Part shown: in pieces, positions 1 to 6,956 of the stretch
Layout: the number at the start of each line of letters is the position of its first letter
Numbering within the stretch: the first letter of the stretch is position 1
NCBI GenBank assembly: GCA_964547975.1
Contig: CAZJRM010000084.1
Span: forward strand, 1 to 20,298
Reading direction: 5' to 3'
From: CAYJPV01 sp964547975
GTDB lineage: Bacteria > Acidobacteriota > Vicinamibacteria > Vicinamibacterales > JAKQTR01
DNA: 20,298 nucleotides
The notes under the pieces: generated by a model
The model's database searches: none
What the model was told of the DNA's origin: nothing
Seen by the model: only the letters and a program-made list of their open reading frames with translations
Program-made: the position numbers and the translations under genes

Positions 1-400
1 GGAGCGCGTCCAGCACCTCTGGATCCTCCCAGGAATCCTCTTCGAGGAACTCGAGGTCGACCTTCGCGGGGGCGTTCGGGTGGCGTTGACCGAAGCCCAT
101 GGCGACGAAGGGGGTCCTCGATGCGGCGATCTTGTAGCGACGCGGGGAGAGGCCGGAGAGCGTATACCGGCCGTCCTCATCGGTGACGACGACGACGCTG
201 ACGCCGGCCGCCGTCGCAGAGACGCGCGCGCGACGAATGGGTGCGCCGGTGTCAGCGACTGTGACGCGGCCGCTGATCGTGCCGGCCTGATCGCGTGGAG
301 TATCAGTCTTCGCCGCGATCCGTTGGTGCGCGGGCAACGGCGTCGGCTGGGCGTTGGCGGAGACCGCGCCGAGAAGGACGAGCGCGACGACGAGGAACAT
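1..400 (-). CDS. Secreted carboxypeptidase-regulatory-like domain protein (partial, C-terminus off window)
   Basis: The reading frame opens at an ATG at 398-400 and runs off the left edge, so only about 133 residues are visible. It begins with a clear signal peptide (MFLVVALVLLGAVSANAQ, probable cleavage after ANA), so the product is exported. From about residue 43 there is a carboxypeptidase-regulatory-like (CarboxypepD_reg, transthyretin-fold) beta-sandwich repeat: GTISGRVTVADTGAPIRRA, then VVVTDEDGRYTLSGLSPRRY, then the GFGQRHPNAP stretch. Such domains bind or display surface material and are common in Acidobacteriota outer-membrane and secreted proteins. The visible C-terminal part (FLEEDSWEDPEVLDAL) is acidic. 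The start is three bases past the stop of the preceding small membrane protein, with GGAG about 7 bases upstream, so the two are probably co-translated. The exact function is unknown. Confidence 0.72.
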   Translation of the reverse strand, partial: MFLVVALVLLGAVSANAQPTPLPAHQRIAAKTDTPRDQAGTISGRVTVADTGAPIRRARVSATAAGVSVVVVTDEDGRYTLSGLSPRRYKIAASRTPFVAMGFGQRHPNAPAKVDLEFLEEDSWEDPEVLDAL

Positions 401-403
401 GGA

Positions 404-634
404 CTATCTCCGCGTGTGCCAGGCGTGGAGCGCCACCGCGAACAGCGCGCCCAGCGCGATGGACGCGACGTAGGCGGGGACCAGCCACGGAAGGCCGATC
501 AGGACGGCGATGATCGATCCGGCCGCGAACACGAAGCCGCCGAGGTCGCCGCCGACGTCCATGGACGAGAAGTTGATGCCGCGGTGCAGGGGCAGATTCC
601 GATCGACGGACGACGAGGTGCCGGGGTGATACAT
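404..634 (-). CDS. Small hydrophobic membrane protein, 76 aa
   Basis: This short ORF encodes a 76-residue protein with a polar N-terminus (MYHPGTSSSVDRN) and two closely spaced hydrophobic stretches, about residues 31-48 and 51-69, ending AWHTRR. It looks like a two-helix inner-membrane hairpin. The ATG at 634 is chosen because GGAGG lies 5 bases before it. A TTG 12 bases upstream lies within that ribosome site and is unlikely to be the start. It sits between the slipin gene (75-base gap) and the carboxypeptidase-regulatory-like gene (3-base gap) on the same strand. Slipins often have an NfeD-type membrane partner, but this protein shows no NfeD features. I do not recognise the family. A partner role with the slipin is inference. 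Confidence 0.6.
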   Translation of the reverse strand: MYHPGTSSSVDRNLPLHRGINFSSMDVGGDLGGFVFAAGSIIAVLIGLPWLVPAYVASIALGALFAVALHAWHTRR

Positions 635-709
635 GACAACCTCCAATCCGCGTGAGTACCGGACGCTGGGGCGGCGGCCCGATGCGCCGCCGCTGGCCTG
701 TGAGCGCGC

Positions 710-1642
710 CTACTCCGTCGGCGTCGTGCCTGGGGCGGCGGTCGTCTTGCCGGCGAGCGACGCGGTGCCGAGCATGCCGCCGAGGCCCATGGTTTCGACC
801 GCCGAGGAGGGCACGATGACCATCGAGCCCTTCTCCTTCAGCGCTTCGTAGAGCATGTTCATCGCGCGCAGGTGGAGCGCGATCGGATTGTGTTCGTAGG
901 CCTTGGCGGCCTGCGCGAATTTCTCCGCGATTTCCGTTTCGGCCGTGCCGAGGATGACGCGCGCCTGGCGTTCGCGTTCGGCCTGGGCGCGGCGCGACAT
1001 GGCGTCCTCGAGTTCGCGCGGAAGCTGCACGTCGCGGATCTCGACGGACTGGACCGTGATCCCCCACGGGTTCGTCTTCTCGTCGAGGATCTTCTGCAGT
1101 TCGTGCCCGAGCGTGTCGCGCTCGGTAATCATCTGCGCCAGGTCGTGGCGGCCGATCGATTCGCGCAGCGCGGTCTGCGCGCTCAGCGTCACGGCCTCGG
1201 TGTAGTTGGCGACCTCCAGGATCGCCTTCTCCGGGTTCCAGACCACCCAGAAGACGATGGCGTCGACGTTGACGGGGACGGTGTCGCGCGTGAGCGCGGT
1301 TTCGGCGCGTACGTCGGTGACGCGCACTCGCTGATCGACGAACAGGCTGACCGAGTCGATGAGCGGGATGACGTGGAAGAGGCCGGGGCCGCGCAGGCCG
1401 CGGTACTTGCCGAGGCGCAGGACGGCGGCTTTCTGCCACTGCGTCGCGACCTTGAGCGCGAAGGCGAAGTAGAGGCCCGAGAGCGCGATGAGGACGTAGT
1501 ACCACTCGAAGCCGAGGCGATGCCACAGCTGCGAGATCGTCACGAAATGCAGGAAGGCCAGGCCGAGGCCGACGCCGCTCGAGGTGGATGGCGCGTCGCT
1601 GTCGGCGATGGCCGGGCGGAACAGATGTAGTGCGGGCATCAT
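710..1642 (-). CDS. SPFH/Band 7 (slipin/stomatin-like) membrane protein
   Basis: The 310-residue protein has a hydrophobic N-terminal segment (about 45-65) followed by an SPFH/Band 7 domain (about 70-235). Family hallmarks are the AVLRLGKYRGLRGPGLFHVIP stretch near 73-93, DQRVRVTDV, TVPVNVDAIVFWVV, and the conserved SVEIRDVQLPRELEDAMSRR (199-218), followed by the charged helix AQAERERQARVI. Stomatin/slipin proteins form ring-like membrane assemblies that organise lipids and regulate membrane proteases or channels. The C-terminal coiled region (about 215-270) would mediate oligomerisation. The start is the first of two adjacent ATGs, with AGAGGAG 7 bases upstream. The gene lies 3 bases after the stop of the GntR-type regulator, so it is almost certainly its co-transcribed target. 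No NfeD or protease gene sits next to it. Confidence 0.85.
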   Translation of the reverse strand: MMPALHLFRPAIADSDAPSTSSGVGLGLAFLHFVTISQLWHRLGFEWYYVLIALSGLYFAFALKVATQWQKAAVLRLGKYRGLRGPGLFHVIPLIDSVSLFVDQRVRVTDVRAETALTRDTVPVNVDAIVFWVVWNPEKAILEVANYTEAVTLSAQTALRESIGRHDLAQMITERDTLGHELQKILDEKTNPWGITVQSVEIRDVQLPRELEDAMSRRAQAERERQARVILGTAETEIAEKFAQAAKAYEHNPIALHLRAMNMLYEALKEKGSMVIVPSSAVETMGLGGMLGTASLAGKTTAAPGTTPTE

Positions 1643-1645
1643 GAA

Positions 1646-2059
1646 CTAGCTCCTCTGCTGTTCGAGCGTGAATTCCTGCAGGCGGGCGAGCAACTCGTCG
1701 GCGGTGATGCCGACGGATCCGGCTCGCGCCAGCGTGTCGCTGACGAGTTGGTCGAGCTGACGCTGGCGGACGGCTTCGTCCGGGCGGACCGGCGTCTTCG
1801 TGACGAAGGTGCCGATGCCCTGCTGCGTCGAGAGCACACTGCGAATCTCGAGCTCGCGGTAGGCGCGGACGACGGTGTTGGGGTTGATGGAGAGATCGAC
1901 AGCCGCCTGGCGGACGGTGGGGAGCTGGTCACCGCCGCGGAGCGCGCCAGTCGAGATGGCGCCGAGGATCTGGTCGATGATTTGGCGATAGGCCGGCACC
2001 CCGGTGGCGAGGTCGAGGGAGAGCGTGAACGAGGGCGAGGAGTTCACTCGTGCGGCCAT
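1646..2059 (-). CDS. GntR-family transcriptional regulator, YtrA subfamily
   Basis: The 137-residue protein has a GntR winged helix-turn-helix (about 15-85): GVPAYRQIIDQILGAISTGA, then GDQLPTVRQAAVDLSINPNT, then VVRAYRELE and a wing ending QQGIGTFV. The C-terminal part is only about 50 residues and helical, without the larger FadR- or HutC-type ligand domain. That size and architecture mark the YtrA subfamily, whose members usually repress their own operon of membrane or transport genes. It is the first gene of the minus-strand run and its stop is 3 bases from the slipin start. No Shine-Dalgarno sequence precedes the ATG, and the promoter -10 is only about 11 bases away, suggesting a leaderless or very short leader mRNA and tight autoregulation. 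Confidence 0.88.
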   Translation of the reverse strand: MAARVNSSPSFTLSLDLATGVPAYRQIIDQILGAISTGALRGGDQLPTVRQAAVDLSINPNTVVRAYRELEIRSVLSTQQGIGTFVTKTPVRPDEAVRQRQLDQLVSDTLARAGSVGITADELLARLQEFTLEQQRS

Positions 2060-2070
2060 ACTGGTATCAT

Positions 2071-2099
2071 AATGTATGGGTCTACTAATACAATGTCAA
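2071..2099 (-). promoter_or_regulatory. Sigma-70-type promoter of the GntR-slipin operon
   Basis: On the minus strand, a perfect -35 box TTGACA (2094-2099) is followed by exactly 17 bases and then TACATT (2071-2076, 4 of 6 to TATAAT). A transcription start about 7 bases on would be near 2064, leaving only about 5 bases before the GntR ATG at 2059. Confidence 0.65.
2073..2092. promoter_or_regulatory. Candidate GntR operator (dyad TGTAT-N10-ATACA)
   Basis: A perfect 5-bp inverted repeat, TGTAT (2073-2077) and ATACA (2088-2092), spans the promoter spacer and overlaps the -10 box in front of the GntR gene. The spacing of one helical turn and the position suit autorepression by the adjacent YtrA-type regulator. 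Assignment as its operator is inference. Confidence 0.45.
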
Positions 2100-2108
2100 G
2101 TGAGATCG

Positions 2109-2227
2109 AAATGAGAAAAGGGGCCTGACCCCATTTTCCAGCGCAGCGTGACAGCAATCGGCCCGCCAAATCGACCGAATCCACGCCATCTGCCGCTGAC
2201 CCGAGGGTCAGGCCCCTTTTCTCATTT
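2109..2227. repeat. REP/MITE-like inverted-repeat element, 23-bp perfect arms
   Basis: Two perfectly complementary 23-base arms (2109-2131 and 2205-2227) flank a 73-base centre. The arms carry the core GGGTCAGGCCCCTTTTCTCA and its complement. With one-base slips the similarity continues outward by several more bases on each side. The left arm continues into CCATTTT and so forms a small imperfect hairpin of its own. This resembles paired REP (BIME-like) elements moved by RAYT transposases, or a small MITE. It lies exactly between the divergent promoters of the GntR and aspA units. No transposase is in the window. Confidence 0.7.
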
Positions 2228-2238
2228 TCGTCTCAGGA

Positions 2239-2244
2239 TACAAT
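2239..2244 (+). promoter_or_regulatory. Possible -10 box for the aspA-hydF-hydE unit
   Basis: TACAAT (5 of 6 to consensus) lies 22 bases before the ATG of the lyase gene. The matching -35 position would fall inside the right arm of the repeat element and is a poor match (CTTTTC), so the promoter may be weak or activator-dependent. AAGGGG at 2251-2256 is a plausible, rather distant ribosome site. Confidence 0.35.
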
Positions 2245-2266
2245 CGCCTGAAGGGGACGTACGGCC

Positions 2267-3676
2267 ATGGGGCGAACCGAACACGACAGCCTCGGCGCTC
2301 GCGAACTGCCCGACGAGGCGCGGTACGGCATCCACACGCTCAGGGCCCTCGAGAACTTCCCCATCCTCGGGCGACCCGCTCACCCGGCGCTGCTTCGTGC
2401 CTACGGCGACGTCAAACTTGCGGCTTTCCTCACCAACCGCAGACTCGGCTACTTCCCGGACCCGGGCGTCGCCGACGCCATCGAACGCGCTTGCCGCGAA
2501 CTTGCCGACGGCGCGCTCGTCGCCGACCTCCAGGTCGATGCGCTCCAGGGCGGTGCGGGCACCAGCACGAACATGGCGGTCAACGAAGTCATCGCCAACC
2601 GCGCGCTGGAGTTGCTCGGCCAGCCTCGGGGCACGTACGCCATCGTCTCGCCGACCGATCACGTCAACCTCCATCAGAGCACCAACGACACGTTCCCCAC
2701 GGCCCTTCGGATTGCCGCGATCCATCGGCTGCGGGATCTCACGCGCTCGGTCGTCTCGCTCCAGGAGGCGTTCCAGACGAAGGAGCGCGCCTTTGCCCAT
2801 GTCGTGAAGGTGGGCCGCACGGAATACCAGGACGCGGTCCTCACCACGCTCGGGCGCGAAATGGGCGCCTACGCGGACGCGCTCAGCCGCGACCGCTGGC
2901 GGCTCGACAAGTGCGAAGAACGCCTGCGCGTCGTGAATCTCGGCGGGACCGCGATCGGCACGGGCCTCGCCGCGCCGCGCGACTACATCTTCCAGGTCAC
3001 CGACGTGCTCCGCGAACGTACCGGCCTCGGCCTGGCGCGGGCCGAGAATCTCGTCGACGCGACCCAGAACGCGGACGTGTTCGTCGAAGTCTCAGGCCTG
3101 CTGAAGGCGCTCGCGTCCACCCTGATCAAGATCAGCACCGACTTGCGCCTGCTGAGTTCCGGCCCGGACGGCGGGCTCGGCGAAATCCAGCTTCCGCCCT
3201 GCCAGGCCGGATCGAGCATCATGCCCGGGAAGGTCAACCCGGTCATCCCGGAAGCGGCGACGCAGGCGGCGATCCTGGCCATCAGCCACGACCACGCCAT
3301 CACCGCGGCCGCGTCGATGGGCAGCCTGGACCTGAACGCGTTCGTGCCGCTCATCGCGCACGGCCTGCTCGAATCGTTCGACATCCTCACGCACGCCTGC
3401 GACATCCTTCGCACACGCTGCGTCGACGGCATCCTGGCCGACGAGGCCCGCTGCCGGCGCCACGTCGAAAACGCCACGGCCAGCGCCACGGCTCTCGTGC
3501 CCGTCATCGGCTACGAGCGGGCGTGCGCGCTCGTGGCCCGCGCCCGAGAGAGCGGCTCAGGGCTCAAGGCCGCCGCGGTCGCCGGCGGGTACGTGACCGA
3601 CGAGCAATTCGACGAACTCACCTCGCCCGAAGCGGTCTGCCGCCTCGGGTTCACGCCCCGTCGGGATTCCCGCTGA
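2267..3676 (+). CDS. aspA: Aspartate ammonia-lyase-like enzyme (fumarase/aspartase superfamily) of a hyd maturation unit
   Basis: This 469-residue protein has the full length and all three conserved regions of the aspartase/fumarase superfamily: GGAGTSTNMAVNEVIANRA (95-113), HQSTNDTFPTA (136-146) and the flexible SS loop GSSIMPGKVNP (315-325), with the base-type serine at about S316. The N-terminus (TEHDSLGARELP...YGIHTLRALENFPI) is aspartase-like, as is NPVIPE after the loop, whereas GKVNP and NDTFPT are also seen in fumarases. The expected reaction is L-aspartate to fumarate plus ammonia. It overlaps hydF by one base (TGATG), so it is co-translated with it. Such a lyase recurs in [FeFe]-hydrogenase maturase clusters. 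A role in supplying ammonia for the bridging azadithiolate is plausible but is inference. Fumarase activity is the main alternative. Confidence 0.85.
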   Translation: MGRTEHDSLGARELPDEARYGIHTLRALENFPILGRPAHPALLRAYGDVKLAAFLTNRRLGYFPDPGVADAIERACRELADGALVADLQVDALQGGAGTSTNMAVNEVIANRALELLGQPRGTYAIVSPTDHVNLHQSTNDTFPTALRIAAIHRLRDLTRSVVSLQEAFQTKERAFAHVVKVGRTEYQDAVLTTLGREMGAYADALSRDRWRLDKCEERLRVVNLGGTAIGTGLAAPRDYIFQVTDVLRERTGLGLARAENLVDATQNADVFVEVSGLLKALASTLIKISTDLRLLSSGPDGGLGEIQLPPCQAGSSIMPGKVNPVIPEAATQAAILAISHDHAITAAASMGSLDLNAFVPLIAHGLLESFDILTHACDILRTRCVDGILADEARCRRHVENATASATALVPVIGYERACALVARARESGSGLKAAAVAGGYVTDEQFDELTSPEAVCRLGFTPRRDSR

Positions 3677-4905
3677 TGCAACCCGCTCCACGATCGCTTC
3701 GTCTGCACATCGGCATCTTCGGTCGCCGCAACGTCGGCAAGTCTTCGCTTCTCAACGCCATCACCCGCCAGCACGTGTCCATCGTCTCGGCGTTCGCGGG
3801 TACGACGACCGACCCGGTCGAGAAGCCGATGGAACTCCTCCCCCTCGGACCGGTCCTCTTCGTCGACACCGCTGGCATCGACGATGAAGGCGCGCTGGGC
3901 GAACTGCGGATGCAACGCACGCGCGCCGCCCTCGACCGGGTCGATTTCGGCCTGATCGTCACGGAAGCCGGCGGGTGGGGCCGCTTCGAAGACGGTCTCG
4001 CCGACGAGCTGGCTGCCCGCAAGGTGCCCGTCATCATCGTCGTCAACAAGACCGATGTGCGGCCCCTCGAGGATTCGGAAGCCGCCACCCTGGCCGGCCG
4101 CGGCGCCGCCGTCGTTCCCCTGTCCGCGGTGAACGGCACGGGACTCTCGGCCCTTCGCGATGCCCTCATCAGGCTCGCGCCGGCGGACTTCTTCGACAAC
4201 CGCCGCGTGGTCGCCGACCTCGTCCCGCCAGGCGAGGTCGCGCTCCTCGTCGTGCCCATCGACAAGGAAGCGCCGAAGGGGCGGCTCATCCTGCCCCAGG
4301 TGATGTCAATCCGCGATCTCCTCGACGGGGAGAGTCTCGCGCTCGTCACGCAGGAACGCGAACTGCGCCGAGCCCTCGACACGCTCGCCGCGCCGCCCGC
4401 GCTCGTCGTCACCGATTCGCAGGCGTTCCTGAAGGTCGCGGCGGACGTCCCGGTGACGGTGCCGATGACCTCGTTCTCCATCCTGATGGCGCGTTTCCAG
4501 GGGGACCTGACCGAACAGGTCCGCGGCGCCATGGCCATCGATCGCCTGAAGGGCGGGGACCGCGTGCTCATGGCGGAAACCTGCTCGCACCATCCCATTG
4601 GCGACGACATCGGCCGAGTGAAGATTCCGCGCTGGCTCACGCAGTTCGTCGGCGCGAAGCTGGAGTTTGTCCACGTACAGGGCCGAGACTTCCCGTCGGA
4701 CGTCTCGCCCTACGCGCTGGTGGTGCATTGCGGGAACTGCACCGGAAACCGGCGGGAGATGCTGTCGCGCATCGCCCGCTGCCGCGACGCCGCCGTGCCC
4801 ATCACGAACTACGGGTTGACGATCGCCTACTCGCTCGGGATCTTCGAACGGGCGCTGGCGCCGTTCCCGTCCGCCCTCGAGGCTTACCGTGCCGCCCAGT
4901 CTTGA
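3676..4905 (+). CDS. hydF: [FeFe]-hydrogenase maturation GTPase HydF
   Basis: HydF is the scaffold that assembles the 2Fe subcluster of the H-cluster and delivers it to apo-hydrogenase. The 409-residue protein has an N-terminal TrmE/Era-type GTPase domain with P-loop GRRNVGKS (16-23), switch threonines AGTTTDP (41-47), DTAG (64-67) and NKTD (124-127). A dimerisation domain follows, and then the C-terminal Fe-S domain with the diagnostic CxH...HCxxC ligands: C303 and H305 in ETCSHH, and H351, C352 and C355 in HCGNC. Length is normal for the family (about 400). The ATG overlaps the aspA stop as TGATG. No ribosome site is evident, so translation depends on coupling. The frame is open upstream of 3676, but that extension lies over aspA and is not part of HydF. 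The 3' end overlaps hydE by 17 bases. Confidence 0.95.
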   Translation: MQPAPRSLRLHIGIFGRRNVGKSSLLNAITRQHVSIVSAFAGTTTDPVEKPMELLPLGPVLFVDTAGIDDEGALGELRMQRTRAALDRVDFGLIVTEAGGWGRFEDGLADELAARKVPVIIVVNKTDVRPLEDSEAATLAGRGAAVVPLSAVNGTGLSALRDALIRLAPADFFDNRRVVADLVPPGEVALLVVPIDKEAPKGRLILPQVMSIRDLLDGESLALVTQERELRRALDTLAAPPALVVTDSQAFLKVAADVPVTVPMTSFSILMARFQGDLTEQVRGAMAIDRLKGGDRVLMAETCSHHPIGDDIGRVKIPRWLTQFVGAKLEFVHVQGRDFPSDVSPYALVVHCGNCTGNRREMLSRIARCRDAAVPITNYGLTIAYSLGIFERALAPFPSALEAYRAAQS

Positions 4906-6028
4906 CACGCTCACGCCGCGCGCCATTCGCGAGTGGCTCACCCAAACCGACGAGTCGGCCCTCGAGGCGCTGTGGGCCAGGGCCGACGCCGTTCGCCAGG
5001 CGCACGTGGGTGACGCGGTCCACCTGCGCGGCCTGATTGAAGTCAGCAACCACTGTGTCCGGCTGTGCCTCTACTGCGGCATCCGCAGTTGCGCTCCGGA
5101 CATCACGCGATACCGGATGAACGAAGGCGAGATCCTCGAGTGCGCGCGCGACGCGGCACGTCTCGGATACGGCACGGTCGTCATGCAGTCGGGCGAAGAT
5201 CCCGAGTTGACCGCGACGTTCATCGCCGGCATCATCCGCCGCATCAAGGCTGAAACCGGGCTCGCCATCACCCTTTCCCTCGGCGAACGACACGACGACG
5301 AACTCCGGGCCTGGAAGGATGCCGGAGCGGATCGTTACCTGCTGCGGTTCGAAACGTCCGACCCGGACCTGTACCGTCGCATCCACCCGAGCCTGCCGGG
5401 CACGCTCTCGGATCGTCTCGCGCAGCTCGATCGGATGCGGGAGATGGGCTACGAAATCGGCACCGGCGTCATGGTTGGCGTGCCGGGGCAGACGTGGGAC
5501 ACGCTGGCGAACGACATCTGGACGTTCCGCGACTACGACATGGACATGATTGGCGTCGGCCCGTTCCTGCCCAGTCCGCGCACCCCGCTTGGCGGCCCGG
5601 CCGCGGCACGGCTGGCCGCACCCGACGGCCTGCAGGTGCCCAACGACGAACTGACGACGCTGAAGGTTGTGGCGCTCACGCGGCTCGTGTGTCCCGACGC
5701 GAACCTGCCGAGCACGACGGCGCTTGCCACGATCGACCCGGCGCAGGGACGCGAACTCGGCCTCACGCGCGGCGCCAACATCGTGATGCCGAACGTGACA
5801 CCGCCCCACTACCGGGTCCTCTATGAGATCTACCCGGGCAAAGCCTGCATCCACGAGACCGCGCAGGCGTGCCAGGGCTGCCTCGAGAAACGAATCCACT
5901 CGATCGGGCGCTACGTCGGGACGGGTCCGGGCGGCCGCGGGGCCGCCGCCATGTCCCGCCCCGCCCCCGCGATGCCGTCACCGACCGGAACGGACACGCA
6001 CCGTCTGACGCTCCACCGCCATGACTAA
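4889..6028 (+). CDS. hydE: [FeFe]-hydrogenase maturation radical SAM enzyme HydE
   Basis: HydE is a radical S-adenosylmethionine enzyme that processes the Fe(CO)2(CN)-cysteine synthon made by HydG toward the 2Fe subcluster. The radical SAM motif CX3CX2C is C56, C60, C63 (NHCVRLCLYCGIR). The HydE-type accessory cluster motif CX7CX2C is also intact at C320, C328, C331 (ACIHETAQACQGC), which separates it from PylB and BioB relatives. GVMVGVPGQ (193-201) and GVGPFLPSPRTPL are typical of the TIM barrel. The start is GTG at 4889, with GAGG 6 bases upstream, and it overlaps hydF by 17 bases. The last 35 or so residues (after RYVGTGPGG) are a Pro/Ala/His-rich tail beyond the usual end of the fold and look unstructured. 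The stop overlaps the next gene by 8 bases. Confidence 0.95.
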   Translation: MPPSLDTLTPRAIREWLTQTDESALEALWARADAVRQAHVGDAVHLRGLIEVSNHCVRLCLYCGIRSCAPDITRYRMNEGEILECARDAARLGYGTVVMQSGEDPELTATFIAGIIRRIKAETGLAITLSLGERHDDELRAWKDAGADRYLLRFETSDPDLYRRIHPSLPGTLSDRLAQLDRMREMGYEIGTGVMVGVPGQTWDTLANDIWTFRDYDMDMIGVGPFLPSPRTPLGGPAAARLAAPDGLQVPNDELTTLKVVALTRLVCPDANLPSTTALATIDPAQGRELGLTRGANIVMPNVTPPHYRVLYEIYPGKACIHETAQACQGCLEKRIHSIGRYVGTGPGGRGAAAMSRPAPAMPSPTGTDTHRLTLHRHD

Positions 6029-6938
6029 GACCACGCTCGCGACCCTGATCATGATCGCCTCTGCCACTGTCGTCAGCGCCCAGTCCCCGGCGCCCGCCGC
6101 CGTCATTCCAATCTGGGCGGAGGGCGTGCCGAACAAGCCGGCGAACCTCCTGCCCGAAAAAGACGATGAGCCGTTTCGTCCGACCAACATCAGCGAGCCG
6201 ACGTTGTCGGTCTTCCCGGCGCCGGAAGCGGGCCGGAGCGGCGCGGCGGTCGTCATCTGTCCAGGCGGAGGTTACAGGCGGCTGGCTATCGACAAGGAAG
6301 GGTACGACGTCGCTGCCTGGTTGAATCGCATCGGCGTGTCCGCGTTCGTCCTGAAGTACCGGGTCCCGCAGTTCGGCCACCCGGCGCCGCTCCAGGACGT
6401 GTTGCGATCGATTCGGCTGGTGCGCCGCGAGGCGGCGAAGTGGGGCGTCGACCCCACGAAGATCGGGGTCATGGGGTTTTCGGCCGGCGGTCACCTGGCG
6501 GCGTCCGCCGCGACGCTCTACGACGACCCGGCCGGCCGGACCGGCGCGCCGCTCGATTCCGTGAACGCGCGGCCGGACTTCCACATCCTGGTCTACCCGG
6601 TCATCACCCTGAACGGACCGCACGCCCACAACGGCTCGCGCGAGTACCTGCTGGGCAAGACGCCGGCATCGGCACTCGTGGAGTCCCTTTCCCTGCAGAA
6701 CCGCGTGACCTCCTCGACTCCGCCAGCTTTCCTGGTGCACGGCGGGAACGACACCTCCGTGCCGGTCGAGAACAGCCTTCTGTACTACGCCGGGTTGAGG
6801 AAGGCTGGGATTCAGGCCGAGCTGCACGTCTACCAGCACGGACCGCACGGCGTCGGGATGTTGCCGGGCAACGGGCCGATTTCGGACTGGCCGCGCCGCT
6901 GCGAAGAGTGGCTGCGCGCGCGCGGGCTCCTTCGATAG
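6021..6938 (+). CDS. Secreted alpha/beta-hydrolase, acetylesterase-like
   Basis: The 305-residue protein starts with a signal peptide (MTKTTLATLIMIASATVVSAQ) and has a mature alpha/beta-hydrolase fold of the bacterial carbohydrate-acetylesterase type (BD-FAE/xylan esterase-like). Visible motifs are the oxyanion region CPGGGYRRLAIDKEG (80-94), the nucleophile elbow GFSAGGH with S154, an acid loop HGGNDTSVP with D244, and the catalytic histidine in HGPHGVGM (probably H276). The likely reaction is removal of acetyl groups from polysaccharide or short acyl esters outside the cytoplasm. It overlaps hydE by 8 bases and no good ribosome site is seen, so it may be translated by coupling, although nothing links its function to hydrogenase maturation. 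Two strong hairpins follow its stop. Confidence 0.82.
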   Translation: MTKTTLATLIMIASATVVSAQSPAPAAVIPIWAEGVPNKPANLLPEKDDEPFRPTNISEPTLSVFPAPEAGRSGAAVVICPGGGYRRLAIDKEGYDVAAWLNRIGVSAFVLKYRVPQFGHPAPLQDVLRSIRLVRREAAKWGVDPTKIGVMGFSAGGHLAASAATLYDDPAGRTGAPLDSVNARPDFHILVYPVITLNGPHAHNGSREYLLGKTPASALVESLSLQNRVTSSTPPAFLVHGGNDTSVPVENSLLYYAGLRKAGIQAELHVYQHGPHGVGMLPGNGPISDWPRRCEEWLRARGLLR

Positions 6939-6956
6939 CCGCCCCGCGCGCCGCCG

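Noticed and set aside
635..646. TTG start four codons upstream for the small membrane protein
   Set aside because: The TTG lies in the GGAGG ribosome site itself. The ATG at 634 has correct spacing.
671..693. 7-bp hairpin in the slipin/small-gene gap
   Set aside because: A short GC-rich stem with a 9-base loop and no U-tract is expected by chance in this GC content, and there is no evidence it terminates transcription.
2491..3675. In-frame open extension upstream of hydF giving an 804-residue ORF
   Set aside because: It lies entirely over the aspA gene in another frame, has Arg/Pro-rich shadow composition, and HydF homology begins at the ATG at 3676.
4889..6028. Possible PylB or BioB identity for the radical SAM gene
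   Set aside because: The CX7CX2C accessory-cluster motif and adjacency to hydF fit HydE specifically.
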